DNA of 64,000 bases from an uncultured Celeribacter sp. (GTDB lineage Bacteria > Pseudomonadota > Alphaproteobacteria > Rhodobacterales > Rhodobacteraceae): positions 2,654,501 to 2,718,500 of the forward strand of contig NZ_OY780935.1 in the NCBI RefSeq assembly GCF_963675965.1, read 5' to 3'. Positions 35,002 to 44,278 of the stretch are shown piece by piece (position 1 is the stretch's first letter; each line of letters starts with the position of its first letter). The notes under the pieces are model-generated. The model made no database searches. It was given only the letters and a program-made list of their open reading frames with translations, and had not been told where the DNA came from. The translations under genes and the position numbers were made by a program.

Positions 35002-35537
35002 CTTGCGTACCTTATTTCGTCTGCTTCAGTGGGGGTGACTTTTTCTATCCGCAATATGGTCCGGGAAAAGAGCACGACAAAGGGATAGGCGATCAGTGTT
35101 GAGATCTGCCCGAGGATCGACAGCCCCAAGGGCGCCTGATCGACCATGAACAGCGTCAGAGCGATCCGGTTCAACAGGGCAATCGCCAGCATCACCGCCG
35201 CGACCATGGCCCATTCGACGACAAAGGGCATGTCTCGCGAGGTCGGTTCCCGGCGGCGCAGAAATTCCAACCCGACGAGGGTCAGAGCAGTCCAGAGACC
35301 GGGCGGGCGCAGAAAGATAAAATCCGCCAGCAGCATCACAACGGCGAAAATCAGAACCGGGATGTAATCAGGCCGCCGCAGCACCCATGCAAAAGCAAAG
35401 GCCAGCGGCACGTCGGGACCCGGCCAATGGCCTGTTCCGACCTGAAGCGGCAGAAGGTAGAGGAAAAAAGACAGCGCTGACAGCACGAGAAAACCAGCAC
35501 GATAGGCCCAGAGGCGGACTGTGCGGGGGTCAACCAT
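34998..35537 (-). CDS. mreD: Rod-shape determining protein MreD
   Basis: Small integral membrane partner of MreC, 179 aa, with about five hydrophobic helices (LVLSALSFFLYLLPL is the first). MreD is poorly conserved, so the call leans on size, topology and its place between mreC and PBP2. ATG 35537 (MVDPRTVRLWAYR) is preferred over an upstream in-frame start that would add a very basic tail. It overlaps mreC by 8 bases. Confidence 0.9.
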   Translation of the reverse strand: MVDPRTVRLWAYRAGFLVLSALSFFLYLLPLQVGTGHWPGPDVPLAFAFAWVLRRPDYIPVLIFAVVMLLADFIFLRPPGLWTALTLVGLEFLRRREPTSRDMPFVVEWAMVAAVMLAIALLNRIALTLFMVDQAPLGLSILGQISTLIAYPFVVLFSRTILRIEKVTPTEADEIRYAR

Positions 35538-36471
35538 CGCTGGCCTCCGGGCGGGCTGTCGTCTCTGTGTCCGGTGCCTCCTTGGAGGTGTCTTCAAAGG
35601 CGTTGAGCGGCTCTTCAGTCAGGATCAGCCCTCCGGGTTCGGCGATCTGCTCATGTCCATGGGTGCGCAGCACGCGCAGGTAATCAAGGCGCTCATAATC
35701 GGCCGAAAGGATCACCCGCAGTCGCCGGTCCGGACCCATGGCGACCTGACCGATCAGAATGTCGGGAGGGAATACGCCGCCGTCGCCGGAGGACACCACG
35801 CGGTCGCCGGGGCGCACCAGCTCCGGGCTTTCGATGAAGTCCAGCGGCGGACGACCGGAGTTGTCACCCGACAGGATCGCGCGCTGCCCCGACGGCTGAA
35901 TGGTCACGGGCAGGCGGGAGTTGCTGTCGGTGAGCAGAATCACCCGGGCGGTGTTGCGTCCGACGCCCGAAATCCGACCGACAAGGCCGATCCCGTCCAT
36001 CGTGGCCCAGCCGTCGCGAATGCCGTCGCGGGCTCCCACGTTGAGCAGCACGGATTGCCGGAACGGCGATCCGCTGTCGGCCATGACCTGCCCGGTGATG
36101 AAGGTGTAGCGCGGATCAATGCGGACATTGTTCAGGTCCAGAAGTTTGGCGTTCTTCTGTTCCAGTTGCAGGGCGGCTTCCTTCCAAGCCTGCATTTGGC
36201 GCAGCTCGTTGCGCAATTCCTGGTTTTGTTCGTAAAGTCGCTGATAACTCTGGAAGTTTTCGATCATGCCGATGGTCTTGGTCACCGGCAAGAGCGCCCA
36301 TTCGAACGATGGCACGAAGCGATCGACCAGCTGTGCTCGGAACCGTTCAACCCGGGGGCTGTCGATGCGCCAGAAGATGAACAGGCCGATCAGGCACAAC
36401 ACCAGAACGCCGACCAGCAATCGCCGGATCGGACGCACATAGTCTGCTGAGTTGCCCTTGTTTCTGGCCAC
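35530..36471 (-). CDS. mreC: Rod-shape determining protein MreC
   Basis: Bitopic elongasome scaffold, 313 aa. One membrane helix (about 17-37), then a coiled coil (about 70-105, QSYQRLYEQNQELRNELRQM), then the periplasmic beta domain with GQVMADSGSPFRQSVLLNVG and DGVIG-like DGIRDGWATMDGIGLVGRI. The last ~35 residues are an acidic low-complexity tail. mreB lies 50 bases upstream on the same strand. Confidence 0.95.
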   Translation of the reverse strand: MARNKGNSADYVRPIRRLLVGVLVLCLIGLFIFWRIDSPRVERFRAQLVDRFVPSFEWALLPVTKTIGMIENFQSYQRLYEQNQELRNELRQMQAWKEAALQLEQKNAKLLDLNNVRIDPRYTFITGQVMADSGSPFRQSVLLNVGARDGIRDGWATMDGIGLVGRISGVGRNTARVILLTDSNSRLPVTIQPSGQRAILSGDNSGRPPLDFIESPELVRPGDRVVSSGDGGVFPPDILIGQVAMGPDRRLRVILSADYERLDYLRVLRTHGHEQIAEPGGLILTEEPLNAFEDTSKEAPDTETTARPEASDG

Positions 36472-36521
36472 GTCTTCCTCCGGATCAGGCGGCCCAAAGC
36501 CCCTGCGCGCGGCAGGTGGCT

Positions 36522-37559
36522 TCAGCTGTCGTAATCAATAACGTGCCGGAGTTGTTTCTCATACTCCAGAGCTTTGCCAGTCCCGAGCGCCACACAATTG
36601 AGTGACTCATCGGCGACCGAAATGGCCAGCCCGGTCTGCTCGCGCAGGGCCAGATCCAGTTCACCTAGAAGCGCGCCACCACCGGTCAGCATCACGCCGC
36701 GGTCGACGATGTCGGCGGCCAGATCCGGCGGGGTGGTTTCCAGCGCGGCCATTACGGCTTCGCAAATCTGCTGCACCGGTTCGGCCAGCGCTTCGGCAAC
36801 CTGTGCCTGATTGATTTCGATTTCCTTGGGCACGCCATTGAGCAAGTCACGCCCTCGGATCGTCAGAACCGAGCCGCGCCCATCGTCGGGCATGCGCGCC
36901 GTACCGATGGAGGTCTTGATCCGCTCGGCGGTGCCTTCCCCGATCAGCAGGTTTTGCTGGCGGCGCAGATAGGCGATGATCGCGTCATCCATGCGGTCGC
37001 CGCCGACGCGCACAGAACGGGCATAGACGATGTCGCCTAGCGACAGAACGGCCACCTCGGTGGTCCCGCCGCCGATGTCGACGACCATGTTGCCGGTCGG
37101 GTCGGTGATCGGCATCCCTGCGCCGATGGCGGCAGCAATCGGTTCCGCGATCAGTCCGGCGCGGCGTGCGCCAGCGGACAGGACAGACTGACGGATCGCG
37201 CGTTTTTCGACCGGGGTTGCGCCATGGGGCACGCAGACGATGATTTTGGGCTTAGAGAAGGTCGTGCGTTTGTGGACCTTGCGGATGAAGTGCTTGATCA
37301 TCTCTTCAGCGGTATCGAAGTCGGCGATGACGCCTTCACGCATCGGGCGGATGGCTTCGATCGAGCCGGGGGTCTTGCCGAGCATGTGCTTGGCATCTTC
37401 GCCCACGGCCAACACCTGTTTGCGCCCGTCTTTCACATGGTAGGCCACTACGGAGGGCTCATTCAGGATGATCCCTTTGCCTTTGACATAGACCAGCGTG
37501 TTCGCTGTGCCCAGGTCGATTGCCATGTCGGATGAGAAGATCCCCGAAAATCCCGCCAT
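36522..37559 (-). CDS. mreB: Actin-like cell-shape protein MreB
   Basis: Cytoskeletal ATPase that organises side-wall synthesis, 345 aa. Actin-fold motifs: phosphate 1 DLGTANTLVYVKGKG, phosphate 2 VVDIGGGTTEVAVLSL and adenosine motif MLTGGGALLGELDLAL. ATG 37559 (MAGFSGIFSSD) is the family start. The in-frame extension upstream is rejected because it covers the promoter region. It is the first gene of the mreBCD-PBP2-rodA-ghrA unit. Confidence 0.97.
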   Translation of the reverse strand: MAGFSGIFSSDMAIDLGTANTLVYVKGKGIILNEPSVVAYHVKDGRKQVLAVGEDAKHMLGKTPGSIEAIRPMREGVIADFDTAEEMIKHFIRKVHKRTTFSKPKIIVCVPHGATPVEKRAIRQSVLSAGARRAGLIAEPIAAAIGAGMPITDPTGNMVVDIGGGTTEVAVLSLGDIVYARSVRVGGDRMDDAIIAYLRRQQNLLIGEGTAERIKTSIGTARMPDDGRGSVLTIRGRDLLNGVPKEIEINQAQVAEALAEPVQQICEAVMAALETTPPDLAADIVDRGVMLTGGGALLGELDLALREQTGLAISVADESLNCVALGTGKALEYEKQLRHVIDYDS

Positions 37560-37722
37560 AATTGTTCCTATTGCCCCGTCGTGCCGCACTGGGGAGAATC
37601 CCCCTGTATCGGCAGACTTATAGGGGGCGGCGGGCCTGTGGAAAAGGGGGCGTGCCAGTGGAAGTGGCAAAGTCCCGCCGTCTTTTGCGCTTTGGGGCGA
37701 TAAACGGCGAGGCTTTGCCACG

Positions 37723-37753
37723 AAAAGGGGCGCGAAAGATCCCTTCGCGCCCC
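37723..37753 (-). terminator. Rho-independent terminator of leuA
   Basis: Stem GGGGCGCGAA / TTCGCGCCCC with a 7-base loop, followed on the minus strand by TTTT. It ends the leuA transcript 26 bases after its stop. The remaining bases to mreB (37560-37722) should hold the mreB promoter. Confidence 0.88.
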
Positions 37754-37778
37754 GATCGGTTTGCTGATGATCCGTGGC

Positions 37779-39356
37779 TTAGCCCGCGTCGGTGTATTTC
37801 ACCGTTTTGACATCCGCGTCCGGGGCCGATTTTTCACGGCGCACCAAGAGGCGGTTCAGCGCATTGACATAGGCCTTGGCCGAGGCCACGACCGTGTCGG
37901 TGTCGCTGGACTGACCGGTTGAGATCTTGCCGTCTTCCTCCAGACGCACGGACACGGTCGCCTGTGCGTCGGTGCCTTCAGTCACGGCCTGCACCTGATA
38001 GAGTTGCAGCCGCGCAGAGGTCGGGAAGATGGCCTTGATCGCCTTGAAGGTGGCATCGACGGGGCCGTCGCCCTGCATGGTGATCTGCTTTTCTTCACCG
38101 TCGACGATCAGCGTCATATCGGCAGATTGCGGCGCTTCGGTGCCGCAGATCACACGCAGGAATTTCACCTTTATGCGTTCGTTCTGCTCGGCTGCGCCTG
38201 CGTCCTGCAGCAGGGCGATCAGGTCGTCGTCATAGACTTCCTTTTTGCGGTCGGCGAGATCCTTGAACCGCACGAAAACATCCTTGAGCTGGTTGTCGGC
38301 CAGCGCATAGCCCAGATCGCCCAGCTTGGCGCGCAGCGCGGCACGGCCGGAGTGCTTGCCCAGCGGCAGCGAGGTGCCGGCGAGGCCGACGTCCTGCGGG
38401 CGCATGATCTCGAAAGTTTCCTTGTTCTTCAGCATCCCATCCTGGTGGATGCCACTTTCATGGGCGAAGGCGTTCTTGCCGACGATCGCCTTGTTGGGCT
38501 GAACCGCAAAGCCCGACACCTGCGATACGCGGCGGGAGATGCCGATGATCTTGGAAGTGTCGATGCCGGTGCTGTAGGGCATGATGTCGTTGCGCACTTT
38601 CAGGGCCATGACGACCTCTTCCAGCGCGGTGTTGCCGGCGCGTTCGCCCAGACCATTGATCGTACATTCGATCTGGCGTGCCCCTGCTTCGACGGCGGCG
38701 AGCGAGTTGGCGGTCGCCATCCCCAGATCGTTGTGGCAATGGGTGGCGAAGATCACCTCATCTGCGCCCGGCACCCGTTCCAGCAACATACGGATGATGT
38801 CGGCGCTTTCGCGTGGCGTGGTGTAGCCGACCGTATCGGGGATGTTGATCGTGGTGGCCCCGGCCTTGATCGCGATTTCGACCACGCGGCAGAGGTAGTC
38901 ATGTTCTGTGCGGATTGCATCCATCGGCGACCATTGCACGTTGTCCGTCAGGTTGCGGGCATGAGACACGGTGTCGTGGACCTTGTTGGCCATTTCGTCC
39001 ATCGACAGCGCCGTGATGTCACGGTGCAGCGGCGACGTGCCGATAAAGGTGTGAATGCGTGGGCGGGCGGCGTGTTTGATCGCTTCCATGCAGCGGTCGA
39101 TGTCTTTGTAGTTGGCGCGCGCCAGACCGCAGATCACCGAGTTCTTCGCGTTTTTGGCGATGTCGCTTACGGCTTCGAAATCGCCTTCTGAGGCGATCGG
39201 GAAGCCTGCTTCGATGATGTCCACGCCCATTTCGTCGAGCATCGCGGCGATTTCCACTTTCTCATTGTGGCTCATCGTGGCGCCCGGGGATTGTTCGCCG
39301 TCACGCAGGGTCGTGTCGAAAATCAGGACGCGGTCCTGTTTGGAAGTCTCGGTCAT
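37779..39356 (-). CDS. leuA: 2-isopropylmalate synthase
   Basis: First committed enzyme of leucine synthesis: condenses acetyl-CoA with 2-oxoisovalerate. 525 aa. N-terminal DRE-TIM barrel: TTLRDGEQSPGATM and the metal ligands in THCHNDLGMA. The C-terminal leucine-binding LeuA domain starts near residue 400 and binds the feedback inhibitor. Upstream is a leader peptide rich in Leu codons, so expression is likely tuned by Leu-tRNA supply. Confidence 0.96.
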   Translation of the reverse strand: MTETSKQDRVLIFDTTLRDGEQSPGATMSHNEKVEIAAMLDEMGVDIIEAGFPIASEGDFEAVSDIAKNAKNSVICGLARANYKDIDRCMEAIKHAARPRIHTFIGTSPLHRDITALSMDEMANKVHDTVSHARNLTDNVQWSPMDAIRTEHDYLCRVVEIAIKAGATTINIPDTVGYTTPRESADIIRMLLERVPGADEVIFATHCHNDLGMATANSLAAVEAGARQIECTINGLGERAGNTALEEVVMALKVRNDIMPYSTGIDTSKIIGISRRVSQVSGFAVQPNKAIVGKNAFAHESGIHQDGMLKNKETFEIMRPQDVGLAGTSLPLGKHSGRAALRAKLGDLGYALADNQLKDVFVRFKDLADRKKEVYDDDLIALLQDAGAAEQNERIKVKFLRVICGTEAPQSADMTLIVDGEEKQITMQGDGPVDATFKAIKAIFPTSARLQLYQVQAVTEGTDAQATVSVRLEEDGKISTGQSSDTDTVVASAKAYVNALNRLLVRREKSAPDADVKTVKYTDAG

Positions 39357-39407
39357 AGTGAAATCTCTCTTAAAGTCCTTAGCGATGGGGATCGGCGCAT
39401 CTGGTCA

Positions 39408-39441
39408 CCTCTGAGCCTCGCGCCGACGGCACGCTCAGAGG
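39408..39441 (-). promoter_or_regulatory. leuA leader hairpin, attenuator candidate
   Basis: Perfect 9-bp stem, CCTCTGAGC and GCTCAGAGG, with a 16-base loop. Its 5' arm covers the last codons and stop of the Leu-rich leader peptide, so ribosome position would control folding. No T-run follows, so it may act by another route than classical termination. Confidence 0.6.
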
Positions 39442-39521
39442 CAGCTAAGGAGAAGAAGGTCACGACGAAGGGCTGCGCCGGAGCGCAGGGGCAGGATCGA
39501 AGTATGTGCCTGTGTCGTCAT
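39435..39521 (-). CDS. leuA leader peptide (Leu-rich, 28 aa)
   Basis: A 28-codon reading frame beginning MTTQAHTSILPL and ending RRDLLLLSCL just before TGA. Four consecutive leucine codons (CTT CTT CTC CTT) close to the stop, plus a fifth at the last position, are the sign of a ribosome-mediated attenuator. It ends 78 bases before leuA and its stop lies within a hairpin. The coding call is from position, codon content and hairpin only; no start-site signal was relied on. Confidence 0.72.
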   Translation of the reverse strand: MTTQAHTSILPLRSGAALRRDLLLLSCL

Positions 39522-39612
39522 AGCGCTGGACTATACCGGGTGGCTTCGCAATGAAAACCCCCAAAATGCCGTTTCCCGGATTTCGGGGGGCATCCTGGCC
39601 GCAGCGCGACCG

Positions 39613-41082
39613 TTATTCTGTGGCGGGTTGCGCCGTGTCCGCCGCGTCTGATGCGTCGTCCTTCGATACCAATACGCCATCGACCCAATCGCCCGAAGCC
39701 ACGCCGCCATCGGCATAGGTGATCGTGCCGCGGCCATTGGATTTTCCGGCCGAGAACATGCCTTCGTAGACATCGCCGTTGGGATAGGTGGCCTTGCCTC
39801 GACCCTCGATCTCGCCGTTTTTCCATTCGCCGGTGTAGCTGAAGCCCGACGCCATGGTGATGGTGCCCATGCCTTCGCGTTTGCCCGCGACGTAATCGCC
39901 TTCATAGCGGGTGCCGTCGGGATAGGTGGTCACCCCTTTGCCCTGACGCTGCCCTTCGACCCATTGGCCGTCATAAACCGAGCCGTCCGGATAGGTCATT
40001 TTGCCCTGACCGTGTGTCTTGGCATTCTTGAATTCGCCCTCATAGACCAGCCCGTTGGCATAGCGGGCAACGCCCGTGCCTTCGTTCACACCATATTGCC
40101 AGTCGCCGTCATAGGTGGTGCCATTGGGATAGGTGATCTTGCCCTTCCCGTGGGACAGGTCGTCCTTGAAAGCTCCCACGTAAACCGTGCCGTCGGGGTA
40201 GGTCACATTGCCCTCGCCTTCGATCCGGCCATCGATCCACTGCCCGACATAGCTGTAGCCGTCGGTGCCGGTGAACGTGCCCTGCCCATGACGTTTGTCA
40301 TCGTCAAAGCTGCCTTCATAGACGCCGCCATTGGCATAGGTCACCTTGCCCTGACCCTGGCGTTTGCCGCCGATCAGATCGCCCTCATAGACATCGCCGT
40401 TGGGCTGGGTGATCGTGCCTTTGCCGTTGCACTGGTTGTCGACCCACTGGCAATCCAGCACCAGCCCGTCCTGGGTGCGCAAGACGCCCTGACCGTGGCG
40501 CTGGTCATGGGCCATATCGCCCTCATAAGTGGCGCCTTCGGGGTAGGTGATCTTGCCCTTGCCCTCTTTGACGCCGTTCACCCATGCGCCCTCATAGATA
40601 TAGCCCGAGGGGCTTTCCATCCGGCCTTGCCCATGGTGTTTGGCCGCCAGAAAGCCACCTTCGTATTTTACGCCATTGGCATAGACCGCGACGCCTGAAC
40701 CGGTGGCCTCGCCATCGACCCAATCGCCCTCATAGGTGCCGCCATTGGCATAGGTGATCTTGCCAAAGCCGTTGGGTTTGCCCTTTGCAAAGGCCCCTTC
40801 ATAGACCGAGCCATCCGTGAACCGGGCTAGACCCTGTCCCTTGATTTCACCTTTCACCCATTCGCCGGTGTATTCATAGCCATTGGGCAGGCGATAGGTG
40901 CCAACGCCATCTTGCAACCCATCCTTGAAGGTGCCTTCGTAGATGCCGCCCTCTTCGAACTGATGGGTGACGACCTTACCGTCTTCTTGTGCGATGGCCG
41001 CGAAGGGCAAAGCGCTTGCCAGTGCCAGTGCCAGTCCGGTCAGCGGGCCAATAAGCGGGTGTGCGAAACGCTTGCGTGTCAC
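39613..41082 (-). CDS. Exported MORN-repeat protein (about 18 repeats)
   Basis: A 489-residue protein with a signal peptide (1-31, cut near AIA-QEDG) and then, from residue 48 to about 470, some 18 MORN repeats of 23 residues each (YEGxFxxGxxxGxGxxxYxxG). Repeat 8 is degenerate (LDCQW) and holds the only cysteines, and a 19th partial unit is at the end. MORN arrays form long beta-sheets that bind lipids or proteins. Function unknown. It is divergent from nadE with 220 bases between. Confidence 0.88.
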   Translation of the reverse strand: MTRKRFAHPLIGPLTGLALALASALPFAAIAQEDGKVVTHQFEEGGIYEGTFKDGLQDGVGTYRLPNGYEYTGEWVKGEIKGQGLARFTDGSVYEGAFAKGKPNGFGKITYANGGTYEGDWVDGEATGSGVAVYANGVKYEGGFLAAKHHGQGRMESPSGYIYEGAWVNGVKEGKGKITYPEGATYEGDMAHDQRHGQGVLRTQDGLVLDCQWVDNQCNGKGTITQPNGDVYEGDLIGGKRQGQGKVTYANGGVYEGSFDDDKRHGQGTFTGTDGYSYVGQWIDGRIEGEGNVTYPDGTVYVGAFKDDLSHGKGKITYPNGTTYDGDWQYGVNEGTGVARYANGLVYEGEFKNAKTHGQGKMTYPDGSVYDGQWVEGQRQGKGVTTYPDGTRYEGDYVAGKREGMGTITMASGFSYTGEWKNGEIEGRGKATYPNGDVYEGMFSAGKSNGRGTITYADGGVASGDWVDGVLVSKDDASDAADTAQPATE

Positions 41083-41302
41083 GAGTGTATTTTCCCCTGC
41101 ACAGGTTGTCTGTTCGGGCCTGCCTGAAGTGTCTCGGATGAGCGCTCGGGTCAGCCGGGCTTGCGGGGCAAAATCGCCCCCTTGTTCAGGTGCAGCCTAA
41201 GGGGTCTGCAAGGGGGCTTCAAATGTTTTTGCTGTGATCGGCTTTCCCTTGCGCGCCAGTCTGCTAAACCTTGCCGGGATATGACAGGACGTGCGAGACG
41301 CC

Positions 41303-42961
41303 ATGACTGAGAAATTCCGCCTGACCCTTGCCCAGCTCAACCCGACCGTGGGTGCCATCGAGGCCAATGCCGCGCAGGTGCGCCGGGCCTATGACGAGGC
41401 CAAGGGCGCCGGGGCCGATATGATCGTGTTCCCCGAGATGTTCCTGATCGGCTACCAGCCGCAGGATCTGGTGATGAAGCCCGTGCTGGTCAATGCCGCC
41501 ATGGCCAAGATGGAAGAACTGGCCGCGCTGACGCTGGAGGGGCCGGCCATCGGGCTGGGCGCGCCCTATGCATATGGCGAGTCGCTGTACAACGGCTATT
41601 GGATCCTGGCCGAAGGCCGGGTGAAACAGGTGCTGCGCAAACACCACCTGCCGAATTTCAACGTGTTCGATGAAAAGCGGCTTTTCGCCGAAGGGCCGAT
41701 CGAAGGCCCCTATGCCATCGGTCCAATGCGGATCGGCTCGCCGATCTGCGAAGATGCCTGGCATGAAGACGTGGCTGAAGCTCAGGTGGAAAGCGGGGCA
41801 GAAATCCTGCTGGTGCCCAATGGATCGCCGTATTTCCGGGACAAATTCGACATTCGCCTGTCCCATATGGTCGGGCGCGTGACGGAAAATGATGTGCCAC
41901 TGGTCTATCTCAACATGGTTGGCGGGCAAGACGATCAGGTGTTTGACGGTGGGTCCTTCGTGCTCAACCGCCATGGCCGCCCTGCGCATATTCTGCCGGT
42001 CTTCGACAGCTGCCTGCGCCATGTCGACTTTGTCCGCGATGAGGACGGCTGGACCGCGGAAGAGGGCGAGATCACCCCGCATCCCAATGCATGGGAACAG
42101 GACTACAGGGTCATGGTCGAAGCGCTGCGCGACTACCTTGGCAAAACCGGGTTCCGCAAAGTGGTTCTGGGCCTGTCGGGCGGGATCGATTCTGCGATCG
42201 TGGCGACCATCGCCACCGATGCGATCGGGGCCGAGAACGTGCACTGTGTGATGCTGCCGTCCGAGTACACCTCGCAAGGCTCGCTCGACGATGCCAAGGA
42301 CATCGCCGAACGTCTGGGCTGCCGGTATGACTTTGTGCCGATCAGTGCCGGGCGCGATGCAATCACCGATACGCTGGCGCCGTTGTTTGGCGATCTGCCA
42401 TTCGACACGACCGAGGAAAACATTCAGTCGCGCCTGCGCGGGCTGTTGCTCATGGCGCTGTCGAACAAGTTCGGGTCGATGTTGCTGACGACCGGCAACA
42501 AATCCGAGGTCGCGGTCGGATATTGCACCATTTATGGCGATATGAACGGTGGCTACAATCCGATCAAAGATCTCTACAAGACCCGCGTTTTTGAGCAATG
42601 CCGCTGGCGCAACGCGAACCATCGCGACTGGATGAAAGGTCCTGAGGGCGAAGTCATCCCGGTGTCGATCATCGACAAGCCGCCTTCCGCAGAACTGCGC
42701 CCGGATCAGAAGGACGAAGACAGCCTGCCGCCCTATGAGGTGCTCGACGGCATCCTTGAGGGGCTTGTCGACCGCGAAGAAAGCGTCGCGGATCTGGTCG
42801 CGGCGGGTTATGATCGCGATACGGTGAAACGGATCGAGCATCTGCTCTACATCTCCGAATACAAACGTTTCCAGTCGGCGCCGGGGGCGCGGCTGACGGC
42901 CAAGGCGTTTTGGCTGGATCGCCGCTATCCGATTGCCAACGGCTGGCGCGACCCGAGCTGA
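41303..42961 (+). CDS. nadE: Glutamine-dependent NAD+ synthetase
   Basis: Last step of NAD synthesis: amidates deamido-NAD using glutamine. Two domains in 552 aa. The N-terminal nitrilase-type glutaminase has Glu in FPEMF, Lys in RKHHLPN and Cys in GSPICEDAW; the C-terminal ATP-pyrophosphatase has LSGGIDSAI (SGGxDS loop, about residue 291) and TTGNKSE. ATG 41303 is preferred to GTG 41291 because it gives the usual MTEKFRLTLAQLNPTVG start. Confidence 0.95.
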   Translation: MTEKFRLTLAQLNPTVGAIEANAAQVRRAYDEAKGAGADMIVFPEMFLIGYQPQDLVMKPVLVNAAMAKMEELAALTLEGPAIGLGAPYAYGESLYNGYWILAEGRVKQVLRKHHLPNFNVFDEKRLFAEGPIEGPYAIGPMRIGSPICEDAWHEDVAEAQVESGAEILLVPNGSPYFRDKFDIRLSHMVGRVTENDVPLVYLNMVGGQDDQVFDGGSFVLNRHGRPAHILPVFDSCLRHVDFVRDEDGWTAEEGEITPHPNAWEQDYRVMVEALRDYLGKTGFRKVVLGLSGGIDSAIVATIATDAIGAENVHCVMLPSEYTSQGSLDDAKDIAERLGCRYDFVPISAGRDAITDTLAPLFGDLPFDTTEENIQSRLRGLLLMALSNKFGSMLLTTGNKSEVAVGYCTIYGDMNGGYNPIKDLYKTRVFEQCRWRNANHRDWMKGPEGEVIPVSIIDKPPSAELRPDQKDEDSLPPYEVLDGILEGLVDREESVADLVAAGYDRDTVKRIEHLLYISEYKRFQSAPGARLTAKAFWLDRRYPIANGWRDPS

Positions 42962-43025
42962 GTTTGCCCTTGATAGGGTTGTCCGCGAGCGCTAGGACAG
43001 CGCCTTTCTCGGTGTGGAGGGCGAT

Positions 43026-44261
43026 ATGGAGCTGACCGTCGGCATAGATTTTGGAACGTCGAATTCGGCGGTGGGCCTTTCAGTCAACGGCCAACCCTGG
43101 CTGGTGGAGCTTGAAGAGGGCGCCAAGACATTGCCAACGGCGGTGTTTTTCGACCCGCGCGGCGGGCTGCGGCTTGGCTCTGCGGCGAACCGGGCGCTGA
43201 TCGACGGGGTAGAAGGGCGCTACATGCGCGCGCTGAAATCCGTGCTCGGTACGCCTTTGTTGCGCGAAACCCGGCTGATCGGGGGTAAGCGCCAAAGCCT
43301 GCTGGACGTGATCGCTTTGTTCCTGTCGGAGCTGCGTCGCAAAACCGAAGACCGGCTGCGCCAGTCTGTGACCGGCGTGGTGTCCGGTCGTCCGGTTCAT
43401 TTCCATTCCCGCAATGCAGACGCCGATGCGCAGGCGCTCATGGACCTGCGCGAGGCCTATGCGATGGCAGGGTTTTCCCGCGTGCGCTTTTTGCCAGAAC
43501 CCGAAGCCGCGGCGCTGGCCTGCGCGGATCTTCAGCCGGGCGAAACCGGGCTAGTGATCGATATTGGCGGGGGGACCTCGGATTTCACGCTGTTTCGCAA
43601 AGACAAGGGACGGGCAGAGGTTTTGGCTTCGCACGGGATACGCCTGGGCGGCACGCATTTCGACCGGGCCCTGAGCCTTGCCCACGCCATGCCGTTGCTC
43701 GGCGCAGGCACCGAGGTCCGGCGTAGCCTTGCCGACGGGCTTCTGCCCGTGCCTGCTGCCTTGTTCAACGATCTGGCAAGCTGGCAGAAAATCCCGTTTC
43801 TTTACACGCGCGACACGCTGTCATTGGCGCGCGATCTGGAACGTCATGCGGTGGAGCGTGACAAGCTGTCTCGTCTGGTCGAGGTTCTGGAGGCAGAGCT
43901 TGGGCATGACATTGCCTTTGCCGTCGAAGCGGCGAAAATCGGGGCCAACAGCCAGCATACGGCTGCCATTGATATGTCGCTGGTGGAAAAGGGGCTATCC
44001 GCGCCGCTGCCGCCCGACGCCCTGGCGCGGGATCTGGCCCCCTACGGGGCAGAGTTGCAGGGGGCGATTGCCGAAACTCTGTCACGCGGCAGCCTGCGTG
44101 CCGATCAGGTTGGGGCCGTCGTCTATGTTGGCGGCTCTAGCCTGATGCAGGTGGTCGCGCAGGCCGCCGAAGCGGTGCTGCCACAGGCGCGGGCCTTGCG
44201 CGGCGAGGCCTTCACCGCCGTGGTCGACGGTCTGGCTATTGCCAGCGTGGAAGGTGCCTGA
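43026..44261 (+). CDS. Hsp70-family protein, YegD-like
   Basis: A 411-residue Hsp70-type ATPase with phosphate 1 VGIDFGTSNSAVGL (5-18), phosphate 2 VIDIGGGTSDFTLF (about 178-191) and adenosine motif VVYVGGSSLM (about 364-373). It lacks a full substrate-binding domain and lid, as YegD does, so it is unlikely to act as a general DnaK. GGAGG lies just ahead of ATG 43026. It faces the PfkB-type gene convergently; the role is unknown. Confidence 0.85.
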   Translation: MELTVGIDFGTSNSAVGLSVNGQPWLVELEEGAKTLPTAVFFDPRGGLRLGSAANRALIDGVEGRYMRALKSVLGTPLLRETRLIGGKRQSLLDVIALFLSELRRKTEDRLRQSVTGVVSGRPVHFHSRNADADAQALMDLREAYAMAGFSRVRFLPEPEAAALACADLQPGETGLVIDIGGGTSDFTLFRKDKGRAEVLASHGIRLGGTHFDRALSLAHAMPLLGAGTEVRRSLADGLLPVPAALFNDLASWQKIPFLYTRDTLSLARDLERHAVERDKLSRLVEVLEAELGHDIAFAVEAAKIGANSQHTAAIDMSLVEKGLSAPLPPDALARDLAPYGAELQGAIAETLSRGSLRADQVGAVVYVGGSSLMQVVAQAAEAVLPQARALRGEAFTAVVDGLAIASVEGA

Positions 44262-44278
44262 AGCGCCTTCGAAAGGCT

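Noticed and set aside
39613..41082. DNA tandem repeat or CRISPR-like array in the MORN gene
   Set aside because: The repeats are regular only at protein level; the DNA units have diverged and there are no spacers.
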